Program-made: the position numbers and the translations under genes
In this document: positions 1 to 9,773 of the stretch, one piece after another
Layout of the letters: each line of letters begins with the position of its first letter
Numbering within the stretch: the first letter of the stretch is position 1
Source of the DNA: a virus
IMG/VR virus record: IMGVR_UViG_3300043409_002109
Span: 62,001-126,000 of that record
Reading direction: 5' to 3' (one strand)
DNA: 64,000 nt
The notes under the pieces: model-generated
Told to the model about the DNA's origin: nothing
The model's database searches: none
The model's input: the letters and a program-made list of their open reading frames with translations, nothing else

Positions 1-1
1 T

Positions 2-430
2 GTATCTTCAGGCGATACTATTTATGACCCGCTTACGCTAGTTTCTAGTGTGGTGATGGAACTAAGAGTAACGAATATGGGAGACGAGGACTTAACTGAT
101 CTTGGCTTCTATCTCGTCCCCTCAACCGATATCGGAGATGTGGATAATCCCTCTGAGGTTCCTGCCGAAACAGATTTCCAGGATGTTCTTTCTTGGGGGC
201 AGGCGGTCTTTCTTGGAGAGGAAGTCGCTGGTGGAATAAAGATAACCTGTGATCCTGACGGAAGCGGCGATGAAACCACCTACTTCACTCGTGCCGCTGG
301 TGCCTCAGGCGCAACCAAGATCCCACTTTTAGATTTAGATAGTGGAGATAATGCTCTCTTCTCTCTTGAGTTAGAGACTCCCCCAGGCGTTCCTTCTCGC
401 AGGCTCTACGTAGACTTAGTTTTGGAGTAA
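2..430 (+). CDS. Structural-type protein, 5' end outside the window
   Basis: The reading frame is open from base 2 to the TAA at 428-430, so the gene begins left of the window; the GTG/ATG codons at 50-58 are probably internal. The visible 143 residues are acidic and rich in beta-branched residues and Gly (segments such as LRVTNMGDEDLTDLGFYLVP). They lack a signal peptide or membrane segment, as in a beta-sandwich virion protein. It sits 3 bases before a run of large tail-type genes on the same strand, which suggests a tail or baseplate role. No specific family was recognised. Confidence 0.7.
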   Translation, partial: VSSGDTIYDPLTLVSSVVMELRVTNMGDEDLTDLGFYLVPSTDIGDVDNPSEVPAETDFQDVLSWGQAVFLGEEVAGGIKITCDPDGSGDETTYFTRAAGASGATKIPLLDLDSGDNALFSLELETPPGVPSRRLYVDLVLE

Positions 431-433
431 AGA

Positions 434-2533
434 ATGTCTCTGAAATTAAAAGAAGCAACAGACTTTATTCTGAACGAGAGGAAGGCTGCCCGTAGACGGG
501 CAGCGGATACCCCACACGTTGAGATAGAAGAGAAGAGGCTAGATAGCCTAGAGCAAAGAACCATTGAGCTGAAGAGCCTCCTAGAGGCTCAGAGATCTAT
601 TCGTGGCGGGGGGCTAATGACCTCTGCCAGTGAAGTGAACTTTATCAAGAATGCGAAATATCAGGCAGCCCTAATGGCTGACAAGACGAACACTCTGGGA
701 GAGAGAATCCAGCACAATGTTCACGAAGGCTTTTCTATCATTGAGGGGATAGAGAGATCCCTTGCCTCTCTTGAATCAGATATAAAAGAGAGTGAGCTTG
801 AGTTTAAGAACGGCTACACAAAGGTTCATTTTAATAGCTTCGTTCGACACATAGACATGGATGAGGATTTTGAAACCACCCCTGTCCGAAGGGATCCTAA
901 AACAGACATCCCTTACATCTCTAGTAGTATCTGTGAGATTGTTCCTGGAGTAGGCGTTACCCTTCCTTTGCTTCACGAAGAATCTATAGCATTCATTGAT
1001 GCAAGTTTAGTCTCAGAAGGTACGGACCGAGGGGATACAGAGAATCCCCTGATTCAAACAAGCCCAAGGAATGTGCTCTTACCTAATGGCTTGTTTAGAT
1101 ACTACATTGTGAAGAGAGAGTTCGATGAGACTTCGCGTCTATACAAGGCTGGAGATGTGACTTGTACTTTGCAACTTGAACTCTCTGGACTGCAGCTTAT
1201 TAACACACTAGTTATAGAGCCAGTATCTAGTTCAAGTATCTTCCTGACTAATCTTAAATGTGTCTCTGATAATGGAACAGAGATAACTATTGAAATAGAG
1301 CCCCAAGAGTTAATAAAAAAGACCACTCTTCTTTTTGGCGCTATTCGAGCTAGGTATATAATCTTCACCTTTAAGCAGTATGCTCCGGTAGAGCGCACCC
1401 AAATCTCTATGGGTAATAGTTATGCAGAGAAATTCAACGAACTGTTAGAGTCATCTGGGCTCACCCCGACTCTTTCTGAAAGCAAAGAGCTTGTCTATGG
1501 GGCGGCTTATGACTTCTCTTTGAAATCCATTAAAGGCTTTTTCAGAGAATACAACTCCACAGGCGTCTTTACTTCAGGTCCCATTCGCGCGAAGAACCTG
1601 ATTTCATTATCTTTAAATGAGAATACCGAGACTCCTAGCTATGTAGAAGATCAGTACCTGTATGGCAACACTATTGAAACGCCCTCTATAGAGAGATATG
1701 TTCACGCAGATGTGAAGACTCCTACAGGGCAGCTTTGTGTTACTGGGTTAATCCCGCTGAGAGATAGTTCGAACCTGCAGAATGAGTCTTTGCCTTTGTT
1801 CGGAAAGATATCTCGCCTAAAGTTTTTCCCAGATATATATAAGGACCTTTCTAAAGGGCGCTGTACAGCTACTTATAACGGGAGTCTTAATCTCTGGGTT
1901 GTTACTTGTGCAGATGGTATACCTGGATTGAGTTCCAAGACCACAGGAGTCCTTTATACTGACAGTGACCTTAGGTTCATTGGCGCAGATGGATCGGAGC
2001 TTGTAGCGGGTCCTGCCAATTATGTTAAGCTCACTGCAACATCTTTGTGGGTCGCGCCCTTCGGAACGGGGAATAGAGACAGAATTACATCAGTGTCTCT
2101 TCCTTATCTCTATGGCTTCTTTGTCTCTGAGCAAACTAATTCTATTGTTGTTTCTGATTCCGGGGCAGAGTTAGTTCTTGGTACAGATTATCAGCTCTCT
2201 TTTGATCGAGGTTCAACTTGGGTCTCGGTTCTGCCTTGGGGGGTAGCTACACTAGGCCAAGAGATGGCTGGTGATGTCTGGGTAAAGTTCCTTTCTCCTG
2301 ACTATACTGAGCGCTACTCAGTGGAGTATCCTGTCTTGAAGAACCAATGGCTTGAGCAGACTAAGACTTTCAGGATGAAGAACTATCGGATTACGGTTGC
2401 GCCAGAAAAGAAACACAACATATGTTCTCTTAGAAGCGTCTACGTTATCCGAGCGTCGAGCGAAAGCACTTATTACACTCCGGTTATACAGAATTATTCT
2501 TTGAACCTGAGAGAGTTGAATGTCAATAAGTAA
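434..2533 (+). CDS. Large tail/baseplate-type structural protein 1 (699 aa)
   Basis: The start is supported by a GGAG ribosome site just before ATG 434. The first 150 or so residues are predicted mostly helical and charged (coiled-coil-like), and the remainder is beta-rich with many Ser/Thr/Gly. A segment around residues 240-255 (CTLQLELSGLQLINTL) resembles segments in the next two proteins, so the three look like diverged paralogues. No catalytic motif was seen. Size, operon position and architecture fit a baseplate or tail-fibre-network protein of a large phage, but the exact role is unknown. The 3' end overlaps the next gene by 14 bases, which suggests translational coupling. Confidence 0.75.
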   Translation: MSLKLKEATDFILNERKAARRRAADTPHVEIEEKRLDSLEQRTIELKSLLEAQRSIRGGGLMTSASEVNFIKNAKYQAALMADKTNTLGERIQHNVHEGFSIIEGIERSLASLESDIKESELEFKNGYTKVHFNSFVRHIDMDEDFETTPVRRDPKTDIPYISSSICEIVPGVGVTLPLLHEESIAFIDASLVSEGTDRGDTENPLIQTSPRNVLLPNGLFRYYIVKREFDETSRLYKAGDVTCTLQLELSGLQLINTLVIEPVSSSSIFLTNLKCVSDNGTEITIEIEPQELIKKTTLLFGAIRARYIIFTFKQYAPVERTQISMGNSYAEKFNELLESSGLTPTLSESKELVYGAAYDFSLKSIKGFFREYNSTGVFTSGPIRAKNLISLSLNENTETPSYVEDQYLYGNTIETPSIERYVHADVKTPTGQLCVTGLIPLRDSSNLQNESLPLFGKISRLKFFPDIYKDLSKGRCTATYNGSLNLWVVTCADGIPGLSSKTTGVLYTDSDLRFIGADGSELVAGPANYVKLTATSLWVAPFGTGNRDRITSVSLPYLYGFFVSEQTNSIVVSDSGAELVLGTDYQLSFDRGSTWVSVLPWGVATLGQEMAGDVWVKFLSPDYTERYSVEYPVLKNQWLEQTKTFRMKNYRITVAPEKKHNICSLRSVYVIRASSESTYYTPVIQNYSLNLRELNVNK

Positions 2534-5477
2534 CATAAAGGAACGTCTGAACGATATTGAGATCGCGGGCTTTAAAGCTATACTTCCTCAATATGCATTC
2601 CGTCGTCAGCTAGCCTCTACCGCTGAGGCCAGACAGCTGGCCGAGAGCGAAGCTATCGTTTGGATGGAGTCTCTTCTTGAGACCACGACTAGACCCCTGG
2701 AAGTGAAGAAGGGCGATGCTCTCTTTGCACAAGACCTGGCTGCGGACTACTCAAGATACTCTAGCCTGAGCACCTTGCTAAGGGCTAACTTCCAGGCGCT
2801 CGCTGATCTATATATTGAGTATGAGAACACTAAGAAGCTCAAACTTCTTGAACTGACCGCGAAATTGCGTAGAGTTCATCAAAAGAAATCTTCCTTGTCT
2901 CTAGGTAATGAGGAATATAGATACTCTTTAGTTGACTCTTTCCTCAATCAGGATTGGCTTCTTTCGAAGTTTCTTTCCGGGAAGGTCTGCTCGGTCTCTC
3001 CTGAGCAAGGCATAGTAACTCTTCCGGTTTTGTCTCAGACTAATATCCGCATCAAAGGTGTAGTAATAGCTAGTGGCTCAAATGGCCGAGCAGGAAACTC
3101 AGATACGGAAGTTGATGTCAATGTAAGCCAGTCCCTCAATATGCTTGATGGGTCGGATGATAGCTGGTTCGAGTATGAAAGACTTGATACGGGCCCATGT
3201 GAACTCGTATTAAATTTTGAGCTTGAGTCTTCTCAGATAGTAAACTCTATGCAGCTTCTTGGGGCGAACCTTTCTGGACTTTCAAGCTTTGAAATAAAGG
3301 ATATACTTTTTTCTGATGTCGGATTGGATTCGATCAGTGTTAAAGATCTAGTTAATCAAGATCTCCCTCAGTCTTTTTGGACTTGTAATGGAATCTCTGC
3401 AGACGGGACATGGAATGTGGTCTTCCTTCCTGTAAGAGCCCGGACCATCTCCCTTAAGTTAAGCCAGAGGAGTTCAACTCAAATTGTTACCCTCTCCGCT
3501 GATAGCAGAGAGGTCACGCGAGATCGGTATGGTATTGGAATAAAGGAGATTAGAGTATTCCAAAACAAGTATGCGGGGAAGGGTGAGATAGGGAGTACTG
3601 CTCGGGAGTACCCGGCTGGGCTCTATACTGGAATAGCTGAAGCTGAAGTTCATCCACCTAGTCCAGACCTATACGATCTGAACTTTGAGTTTAGCTTGGA
3701 TCGAGGAAGCAGTTGGTCTTCACGACAGAATATAGACAAAGAAAGGTCTAAGACCTTTCTGCTAGATGGCCTTGGTGGAGACTATACTTGGAGAGCGAGC
3801 CTTGAGAGACAAGATGATAGCTTCCAGCACCTTGAGACTATGTTCCAGAAAGAGAAGGCCACCAAAGTAATTGAGAGCTTAGCTAAGACTTTCTCCAGAT
3901 TCAACTCCCCTATGAGTATTGCGCTTAAAGAAAAACCAGCTTTTGACAAAGTGTTTCTTCTTCAGCCTAAGATTGCTAGAAGAGGAGACCGGCTTTCAGC
4001 TACTCCTATCTCAAGAAACTTCGGGGTAACTTCTGCTATAGAGTCTCCAGTAGACTTCCTATCCATGGCAATAGATACAGAGTCATTCCATCTTTATATT
4101 AACGGTTCTGAGTACACCCAGACTGAAGACAATTCTACCATAGAGGCAGGTGAGTGGGCTTTCTCTGATGACTATAGGCAGATGCTTTTAGCCGAAGACC
4201 TCCCCATCAGTAGCCAGGTTAAGTTTGTTCTAGATCCAGAACTCATGTCTTTTAAAGAACGTTCCGATGGTTATTACCATCAGATGGAGTTCCTTTTTGA
4301 TCCGGATAAGAAGAATATCAAGATTACGTTCCTCTCGAAGGACGTGAAGAAGTTGAATAAGCTTCTTCCTCGGGACAAAAGAATCATCCCCCTGGGAGTT
4401 TCCTTTATCGAAAGTGAAAGTGTTGTGTTGACTTCTTCTGATGGGACGGCTCTCGCTTCTGTAGCGAGTAAGGACCTAGTTCTATCTGCAACAGACTTTT
4501 ATATCGACTGTATCAACGGGGTCCTTTACCTTGAGTCTGAATCAGCGAACGATCAGCATCGCATATCTCTTAGGCATCACACGCCAGTAGCTCTAAGCCC
4601 TGAAGACTACAGTGTTGTTTTTGAGAAGATGAAGCCTGTAGGTATCTTGATCCATCGCAATGCTTTTGAAGCAAAAGCCTATACCCAGACTACAGATAAT
4701 GTTACAGAAAAGACCATGGACCTTATCTCTGGTTCATACTCTGAGCGAGACTCTTTGTTCACTGGAACTATTGACGCTTTAACTCTGAACCAATTTCCTA
4801 TCATAGAAGGCAGCGTCTCTGTCGCTTCTGACTTCCTGGAGGACAGTTCTGTGCCAGAGGAAATTCCTTTTCTCGATGGCCACAGTGAGTTCCTTGGACT
4901 TATAGAGATGAAGAAGGAAACTACATCTGCTGCTGCTGCAGATGTCAATGATCTAGTCATATTCAACCTTGCTGCCGGAGCAACATGGTTCTCCGATTAC
5001 CCTGTTGTATTTGATAACACAACCCTCTTCAGTACTCTTGTAGCCACCTTAGGAGATGTAACGACCACTGGTGAGTACTTCGTAAGTACCAGCGGAGAGG
5101 TAACTCTCTTCTGCGCGGCGGGGATACCAGCTTCTACTTATAGCTACTTTTATAGAGACCCTTCTTTTAATCCAGATAGAAAATTTTCTGTTGACTATAA
5201 GAAGGGGCGGGTGTATTCCTTTGCTGCTATCAATAGTAGTTCTTCTATTTCTTATAAGGTTGCGACTTATATCGCATCTTATGATATAGCTTCTCAGATT
5301 GATGACTTCACTTATGATAGCAAAACTAATACGGTTTCCGTCCGGACAGAGAATCTAAAAGATTTTAATAGTTCTATCAAAGTGTTCTGGGAGAAAATAG
5401 ATAAAGCTCAGAATCTTGAACAACTAAGAGAGTTCTTCTCTCCTCTGTTAACTGCTATGAAGATAAGGTTTGCCTAA
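2520..5477 (+). CDS. Large tail/baseplate-type structural protein 2 (985 aa)
   Basis: The start ATG overlaps the end of the preceding gene. The N-terminal 130 residues are helical and rich in Leu, Lys and Glu; the rest is a long beta-rich chain with Ser/Thr-rich linkers. Residues near 225-245 (CELVLNFELESSQIVNSM) match the pattern of the neighbouring 699- and 670-residue proteins. The central part reads like repeated beta-sandwich domains (FEFSLDRGSSWS also resembles FDRGSTWVS in the 699-aa protein). It probably builds a large peripheral tail structure. No enzyme motif was seen. Confidence 0.75.
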   Translation: MSISNIKERLNDIEIAGFKAILPQYAFRRQLASTAEARQLAESEAIVWMESLLETTTRPLEVKKGDALFAQDLAADYSRYSSLSTLLRANFQALADLYIEYENTKKLKLLELTAKLRRVHQKKSSLSLGNEEYRYSLVDSFLNQDWLLSKFLSGKVCSVSPEQGIVTLPVLSQTNIRIKGVVIASGSNGRAGNSDTEVDVNVSQSLNMLDGSDDSWFEYERLDTGPCELVLNFELESSQIVNSMQLLGANLSGLSSFEIKDILFSDVGLDSISVKDLVNQDLPQSFWTCNGISADGTWNVVFLPVRARTISLKLSQRSSTQIVTLSADSREVTRDRYGIGIKEIRVFQNKYAGKGEIGSTAREYPAGLYTGIAEAEVHPPSPDLYDLNFEFSLDRGSSWSSRQNIDKERSKTFLLDGLGGDYTWRASLERQDDSFQHLETMFQKEKATKVIESLAKTFSRFNSPMSIALKEKPAFDKVFLLQPKIARRGDRLSATPISRNFGVTSAIESPVDFLSMAIDTESFHLYINGSEYTQTEDNSTIEAGEWAFSDDYRQMLLAEDLPISSQVKFVLDPELMSFKERSDGYYHQMEFLFDPDKKNIKITFLSKDVKKLNKLLPRDKRIIPLGVSFIESESVVLTSSDGTALASVASKDLVLSATDFYIDCINGVLYLESESANDQHRISLRHHTPVALSPEDYSVVFEKMKPVGILIHRNAFEAKAYTQTTDNVTEKTMDLISGSYSERDSLFTGTIDALTLNQFPIIEGSVSVASDFLEDSSVPEEIPFLDGHSEFLGLIEMKKETTSAAAADVNDLVIFNLAAGATWFSDYPVVFDNTTLFSTLVATLGDVTTTGEYFVSTSGEVTLFCAAGIPASTYSYFYRDPSFNPDRKFSVDYKKGRVYSFAAINSSSSISYKVATYIASYDIASQIDDFTYDSKTNTVSVRTENLKDFNSSIKVFWEKIDKAQNLEQLREFFSPLLTAMKIRFA

Positions 5478-7490
5478 ATGAAGATATCGAAAGAGTACAG
5501 AGACGCTATAAAAAGGCGGATAGTAGTAGATTTCATAAAGGACCAGCAACGCTCGCCTACCCCGTCTGAGTTATTAGAGCTTTTAAATACAGCTTATAAA
5601 AAGTATGAGGCTATAGATGAGGTCGGTTTCTGTGGGTTCGATTTAGAAAGACCGAGTTATAGTGACAGTAGTTCTGCTGCTTTAGAGATGCTCAATAAAG
5701 AGACTATGGCTAGAGACCAGGAAGTGCTTCAGGCGCGATTAAAGAGCCTGTCTTCTTCTATGGAAGAGTCATTTCGCTCTTTCATCTCATCTATAAATAG
5801 AAACTATAAGTATCTAACCAAGATTGAAAGTCGGGTAGATTCTTTATTACTACTTAACGGGCAGAGTGATATCTTCCTCAATGGGATAGAAGAGACTTTT
5901 GACAATCATCAACATGTAGATTATGAACTGACAGATGCTACAGTCGCTGACGGCTATGTTACGATTGGGCGTGGCGGTTATCGCCTAGCAGATCTAACTA
6001 CCGCCAACCTAAAGCATATGGTTATTGCCCCTCAAGGTATTCTTTCTAAAAGGATTAGCTCTTCCATCGATAGCCTGATAGAGGATGATGGGAAGTTCTG
6101 GGAGTACATACTTTATACTGATTATGAGACAGGAAGAATCTCTCTCGTTCTTGAGATAGAGTTCCAAGAGCCTACGTATGTTTCTGATATCAGACTAGGT
6201 ATCGCACCGTCTTCTGTCTCGAAACAAATGACGGCAAATTTTTTTGCATCTTTAGATGGGAAAGTATTTAACCTTATAGGTGATCCTGAGTTACCTATAA
6301 CTCAACAGTCTTTTCTGTTGAATGTAGGGTTAGATGAAGTTAAGAAGCTTCAAATTCTCTTATCTAAGGATGCATTTGATACGAAGAGCGCTGATAATAA
6401 GCAGAATGTCTATACGTTCTCTTTAGATTCGCTTAAGCTGTATACAGACCCTTATAAGAACTTGGTCTCGACTGTTGTCTGCGGCCCTTATCCGGTAATA
6501 GACGCAGAAGATTCAGAAATCAATTTCACTAAAGCTAAGCTTTCTGCTTGTACTATAGAGCCAATCGGAACCTCTATAGATTTTTATTTATCAAATGACG
6601 GTGAGACCTGGACACATGCTTCTCACGATAATAGTTCTAGCAATCTAGTCTTGTTTGGAACTTCTGAAGTAGGCAACTCTATTGGCTATATAGACGGGGC
6701 AGTAACTGCTGGAGTCTTAGTCGAATCATCCGATGATGTTGAGGCGCTAGAGTTTGCTACAGAAGCACTTCTAAACGGCTATATTACTGGCTCGGCGGCA
6801 GCAGAGGTAGCAATTGAAACCATAGTCCTAAAGCGCAATATAAATACAGACTATGATTCTTCTACTGTGCTCTCAGCTGAACGAGGGTGGAAGCTTGATA
6901 CTAAGACTAACCGATACAGTACTACTATTTACATCGACGCCCTAGAGGGGAGGTCAATAGATTTTGGTCCGAAACCGGTTCTTATAAATGGTAGAGAGTG
7001 CACCGGATTAATCAAGCTGAATCAGGGGTACTCTGTTGTTGAAGTTTCTGATGCTAGTTTCGGGATAGTTATTGGAGGGCTGACTACACTAGCAGAGCTG
7101 AAGACTGCGGACCCCCTCTATCCATACAATCATAAACTCCTTATCTCTGGGTATGATTACCCAGGTTCTTTCTCAGAGGATAGGGTATATCTTGGAGCTG
7201 ACGAATTCTTCGCAACGAAGATGCGGTATATAGCTCCAGACTTTTTTGCTTTCATAGAGCCTACTGAAAAAAACTATTATGATGTTTTTACTCTGGAGGA
7301 TGTAGATGGTACACTCTATTTCAAAGTAAAAGTAAATAAAACTGATGCCTCTTGGTCTGAAGAACTTTTCAGCATGACCTGGCTAAGACAAACTACTAAT
7401 ACAAATCAATTATGGGTTAAGGCGCTATTGTCTACGGACAGTGTACAAAACTCTCCTAAGTTAGAATCTTTTTCTGTTCAAGTGATATAG
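5478..7490 (+). CDS. Large tail/baseplate-type structural protein 3 (670 aa)
   Basis: The ATG directly follows the previous stop codon, with AAGG upstream inside the preceding gene. The N-terminus (residues 1-150) is helical, with a coiled-coil stretch near residues 75-135. It is followed by beta-rich domains. The segment near residues 205-225 (ISLVLEIEFQEPTYVSDIRL) is the counterpart of similar segments in the two upstream proteins. This type of strand pattern also occurs in F5/8-like carbohydrate-binding sandwiches, but no firm assignment is possible. Inferred role: tail periphery or baseplate. Confidence 0.75.
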   Translation: MKISKEYRDAIKRRIVVDFIKDQQRSPTPSELLELLNTAYKKYEAIDEVGFCGFDLERPSYSDSSSAALEMLNKETMARDQEVLQARLKSLSSSMEESFRSFISSINRNYKYLTKIESRVDSLLLLNGQSDIFLNGIEETFDNHQHVDYELTDATVADGYVTIGRGGYRLADLTTANLKHMVIAPQGILSKRISSSIDSLIEDDGKFWEYILYTDYETGRISLVLEIEFQEPTYVSDIRLGIAPSSVSKQMTANFFASLDGKVFNLIGDPELPITQQSFLLNVGLDEVKKLQILLSKDAFDTKSADNKQNVYTFSLDSLKLYTDPYKNLVSTVVCGPYPVIDAEDSEINFTKAKLSACTIEPIGTSIDFYLSNDGETWTHASHDNSSSNLVLFGTSEVGNSIGYIDGAVTAGVLVESSDDVEALEFATEALLNGYITGSAAAEVAIETIVLKRNINTDYDSSTVLSAERGWKLDTKTNRYSTTIYIDALEGRSIDFGPKPVLINGRECTGLIKLNQGYSVVEVSDASFGIVIGGLTTLAELKTADPLYPYNHKLLISGYDYPGSFSEDRVYLGADEFFATKMRYIAPDFFAFIEPTEKNYYDVFTLEDVDGTLYFKVKVNKTDASWSEELFSMTWLRQTTNTNQLWVKALLSTDSVQNSPKLESFSVQVI

Positions 7491-7499
7491 GTGATATAA

Positions 7500-8990
7500 A
7501 TGGCTATTCTTTCCGAGCAACTTCAGACTCTTGTGCAACGGGTAGGCGCGAATGCAGGAAAGCTTCGTACAGAGACTGAACGTGCCGCCTTTGTATCTAA
7601 TGTAAGAGCAGACTTATCTAATATCATCAGTATGTACAACGATATTATTACGCCTATTCTTTCTACTTTGCCTGAGGAAGTTCTAACTGCCGGGCTGAAT
7701 GGCGCGCATCTACCTACTTACTATGAAGCTACAGCAGCAGATTCTGCAGCCTTTTACTCTTCCAGCTTAGGAAGAGCCCTAACCGTAAAGGAGAGTATAG
7801 ACGTTTTAATATCAGAGATAAGTCGTATCGAGAATGAAATAGGTAGTATAGATGAGGCTGCAGTCTACGATGATTCGGCTTTAGTGTCTGCTGTTAATAC
7901 TCTAGAGCAGGATATAACTCAGTTAACAGAAGATATTATGGGAGCAAACTATACCCTAGATGGCGATGGAAGTCCTAATCTAAGCTATCCTCTTTCTCAG
8001 ATTGTTGATGCCCTCGGGGCTTTCTTTGCTGGTTACACTCCTACGGGGAACACTTATTCTGGATCTTATCCTGCTATTAGTTTCTCTGGAGGAACTCTTC
8101 AGGGGGCCTATACTGCTGGTACAACCGGAGCAGGGGACGTAGAGCTAGAGAATGCCAAGGGGCATATAGTAATAAAGGATGACCCCATTACCCCGATTGA
8201 AGTTTATCTAGAGTGGCAAGATGATGGAGCAGTTTCCTTAGGCGAGATCGGCGCAGATGGCATATATCTGAAGACTGACGCTGGAGCTTATAAGCTAACC
8301 AAGACTGCCGCAGCCCCAGCTGCAGCGGCGAATACTGGTGCGATCATTGTCATGGATGATGCTGTGACTAGTGATGCTGAGTTGCACTATCGGAATGACG
8401 AAGCGGCAGATGACCCTGCTCAGATAACTAGAGCTGGTCGAGTCAAAGAGCTTGAAATGGGATCTGAGTGGGTAACCCCAGTGGCAATGATCCAGACCTC
8501 TGCGCCTCCGACTCGTAATAATATTGTCTTAGGTGTAGCCCCTAACACTGATATGGAATATGCTGCTGTGCAGCTTCCTGATGCAGCCAACACCCTTCTC
8601 TACGTTACCACCTCCATGCCTGTCGATGAGGATGGATTAAATCCTGGTAGTGCTTTTATCCAAGTATTCTCTGCTCCGACTACGAACCCTGGGGCAGGAC
8701 CGTATACGTACGAATTAGTGTTACATGCTAATGACACTGGAACGTCTCCTATTGTTGCAGCAGGAGGTACGCTTATACCTACGGTATGGTCTTCTCTTGG
8801 AATAAGCGCGTCTCCGGCAATAGCTATGCCGGCTAATCTTAATCGACTAGACGAGCATCATTGGACTCTTCCACTCTCTGACATGGCAGGGGTACTCCCC
8901 CTTAAGATTGAGCGGAATACGGCTTCCGGCGGGGACACCTACGTAGGAACAGTTTCTATTATTGGAATGAAAATTACTTGGTATCGCTAA
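7500..8990 (+). CDS. Tail-fibre-like structural protein (496 aa)
   Basis: A good ribosome site (AGGTGATATAA) precedes ATG 7500. Residues 1-150 form predicted helices with heptad character (IDVLISEISRIENEIGS; LEQDITQLTEDIM). The rest is Gly/Ala/Thr-rich and beta-rich, with a segment around 240-300 (YLEWQDDGAVSLGEIGADG, AAAPAAAANTGAIIVMDDA) typical of trimeric fibre shafts. The C-terminal third could be a lectin-like head. It follows the three giant structural genes and precedes a GT9-like gene. It is likely a tail fibre or appendage; the receptor cannot be inferred. Confidence 0.7.
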   Translation: MAILSEQLQTLVQRVGANAGKLRTETERAAFVSNVRADLSNIISMYNDIITPILSTLPEEVLTAGLNGAHLPTYYEATAADSAAFYSSSLGRALTVKESIDVLISEISRIENEIGSIDEAAVYDDSALVSAVNTLEQDITQLTEDIMGANYTLDGDGSPNLSYPLSQIVDALGAFFAGYTPTGNTYSGSYPAISFSGGTLQGAYTAGTTGAGDVELENAKGHIVIKDDPITPIEVYLEWQDDGAVSLGEIGADGIYLKTDAGAYKLTKTAAAPAAAANTGAIIVMDDAVTSDAELHYRNDEAADDPAQITRAGRVKELEMGSEWVTPVAMIQTSAPPTRNNIVLGVAPNTDMEYAAVQLPDAANTLLYVTTSMPVDEDGLNPGSAFIQVFSAPTTNPGAGPYTYELVLHANDTGTSPIVAAGGTLIPTVWSSLGISASPAIAMPANLNRLDEHHWTLPLSDMAGVLPLKIERNTASGGDTYVGTVSIIGMKITWYR

Positions 8991-9755
8991 GTGTACAATT
9001 ATCTTCTGGGTAACCCTGAGGCTAATTGTCTTGTAGTTAAGAGAGGAGGAGGTCTGGGAGATTCTCTGATGTTAGAGTTCTCTATCGGCTTTCTCAGGCA
9101 GCAGTTTCCAGAGGCTAAGGTAACTGTAGCCTATGGTACGGAGAAAGAGGCCGCCTACTTCAGCGGGAGTCTTGCTGATTACCTGGACCCCAGAGATTTT
9201 GATAAAGTGGTTGACGTTAGCTCTTGCTCTGTGGCTTATGAGCGGCCGGGCTCCCTCATCAAGAACAGAATAGACATCTATAAGAATAGATTGTCGTGCC
9301 CTGGGATTCTTTATCCGCAGCTGAAGCAGAAAGAAACTGCTTGCCCCTCTGAATTTATCACTGTGCACTGTACTTCTGAAGATCCTAATCGCTCTTGGCC
9401 ATTATCTAATGTGGTTAATCTTAGCAAGGTCTTTTCTGACGAGCGGTTCAAAGTTCTGGATACGGGGTACTCTCTTGAAGAGGCCGCGTATTTGATAAAT
9501 AAATCTAAACTTTTTATTGGTGTCGATTCCCTGTTCATGCATATGGCTGGGATACTAGGGCGTCGCGCCATAGTACTCTTTGGACCTTCTGTTCCTTCTT
9601 CAAGGCTTGCATATTACCCTACCCATACACCTCTATATGATCCTTCCTGTCGGCATTGTTGGCATCAAGAATGCTTGCTAAAAAGAAGCTGTATGAATAG
9701 AATCCCTTTAGATACCGTTAGTGCTCAGCTTGAAAAGATTCTTGCTGAGATTTAA
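8991..9755 (+). CDS. GT9-family glycosyltransferase (ADP-heptose:LPS heptosyltransferase-like)
   Basis: The 254-residue protein follows the GT9 fold order: N-terminal VVKRGGGLGDSLML (the ...GDxL glycine loop), a middle phosphate/sugar region ITVHCTSEDPNRSWP, then KLFIGVDSLFMHMAG and ALFGPS-like AIVLFGPSVPSSR. The tail is Cys-rich (CRHCWHQECLLKRSCMNRI), as in many GT9 enzymes. It starts with GTG directly after the previous TAA, with no strong ribosome site, so it is probably translationally coupled. GT9 enzymes transfer heptose or related sugars from nucleotide donors. In a structural operon it may modify a virion protein or host surface glycan; the substrate is unknown. It is somewhat shorter than host heptosyltransferases (about 320-350 aa). 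Confidence 0.8.
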   Translation: MYNYLLGNPEANCLVVKRGGGLGDSLMLEFSIGFLRQQFPEAKVTVAYGTEKEAAYFSGSLADYLDPRDFDKVVDVSSCSVAYERPGSLIKNRIDIYKNRLSCPGILYPQLKQKETACPSEFITVHCTSEDPNRSWPLSNVVNLSKVFSDERFKVLDTGYSLEEAAYLINKSKLFIGVDSLFMHMAGILGRRAIVLFGPSVPSSRLAYYPTHTPLYDPSCRHCWHQECLLKRSCMNRIPLDTVSAQLEKILAEI

Positions 9756-9773
9756 TTATCTTAAGGAGTTTTT

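Noticed and set aside
50-430. Gene start at GTG 50
   Set aside because: The frame is open to the window edge with no ribosome site at 50, so the gene is simply truncated.
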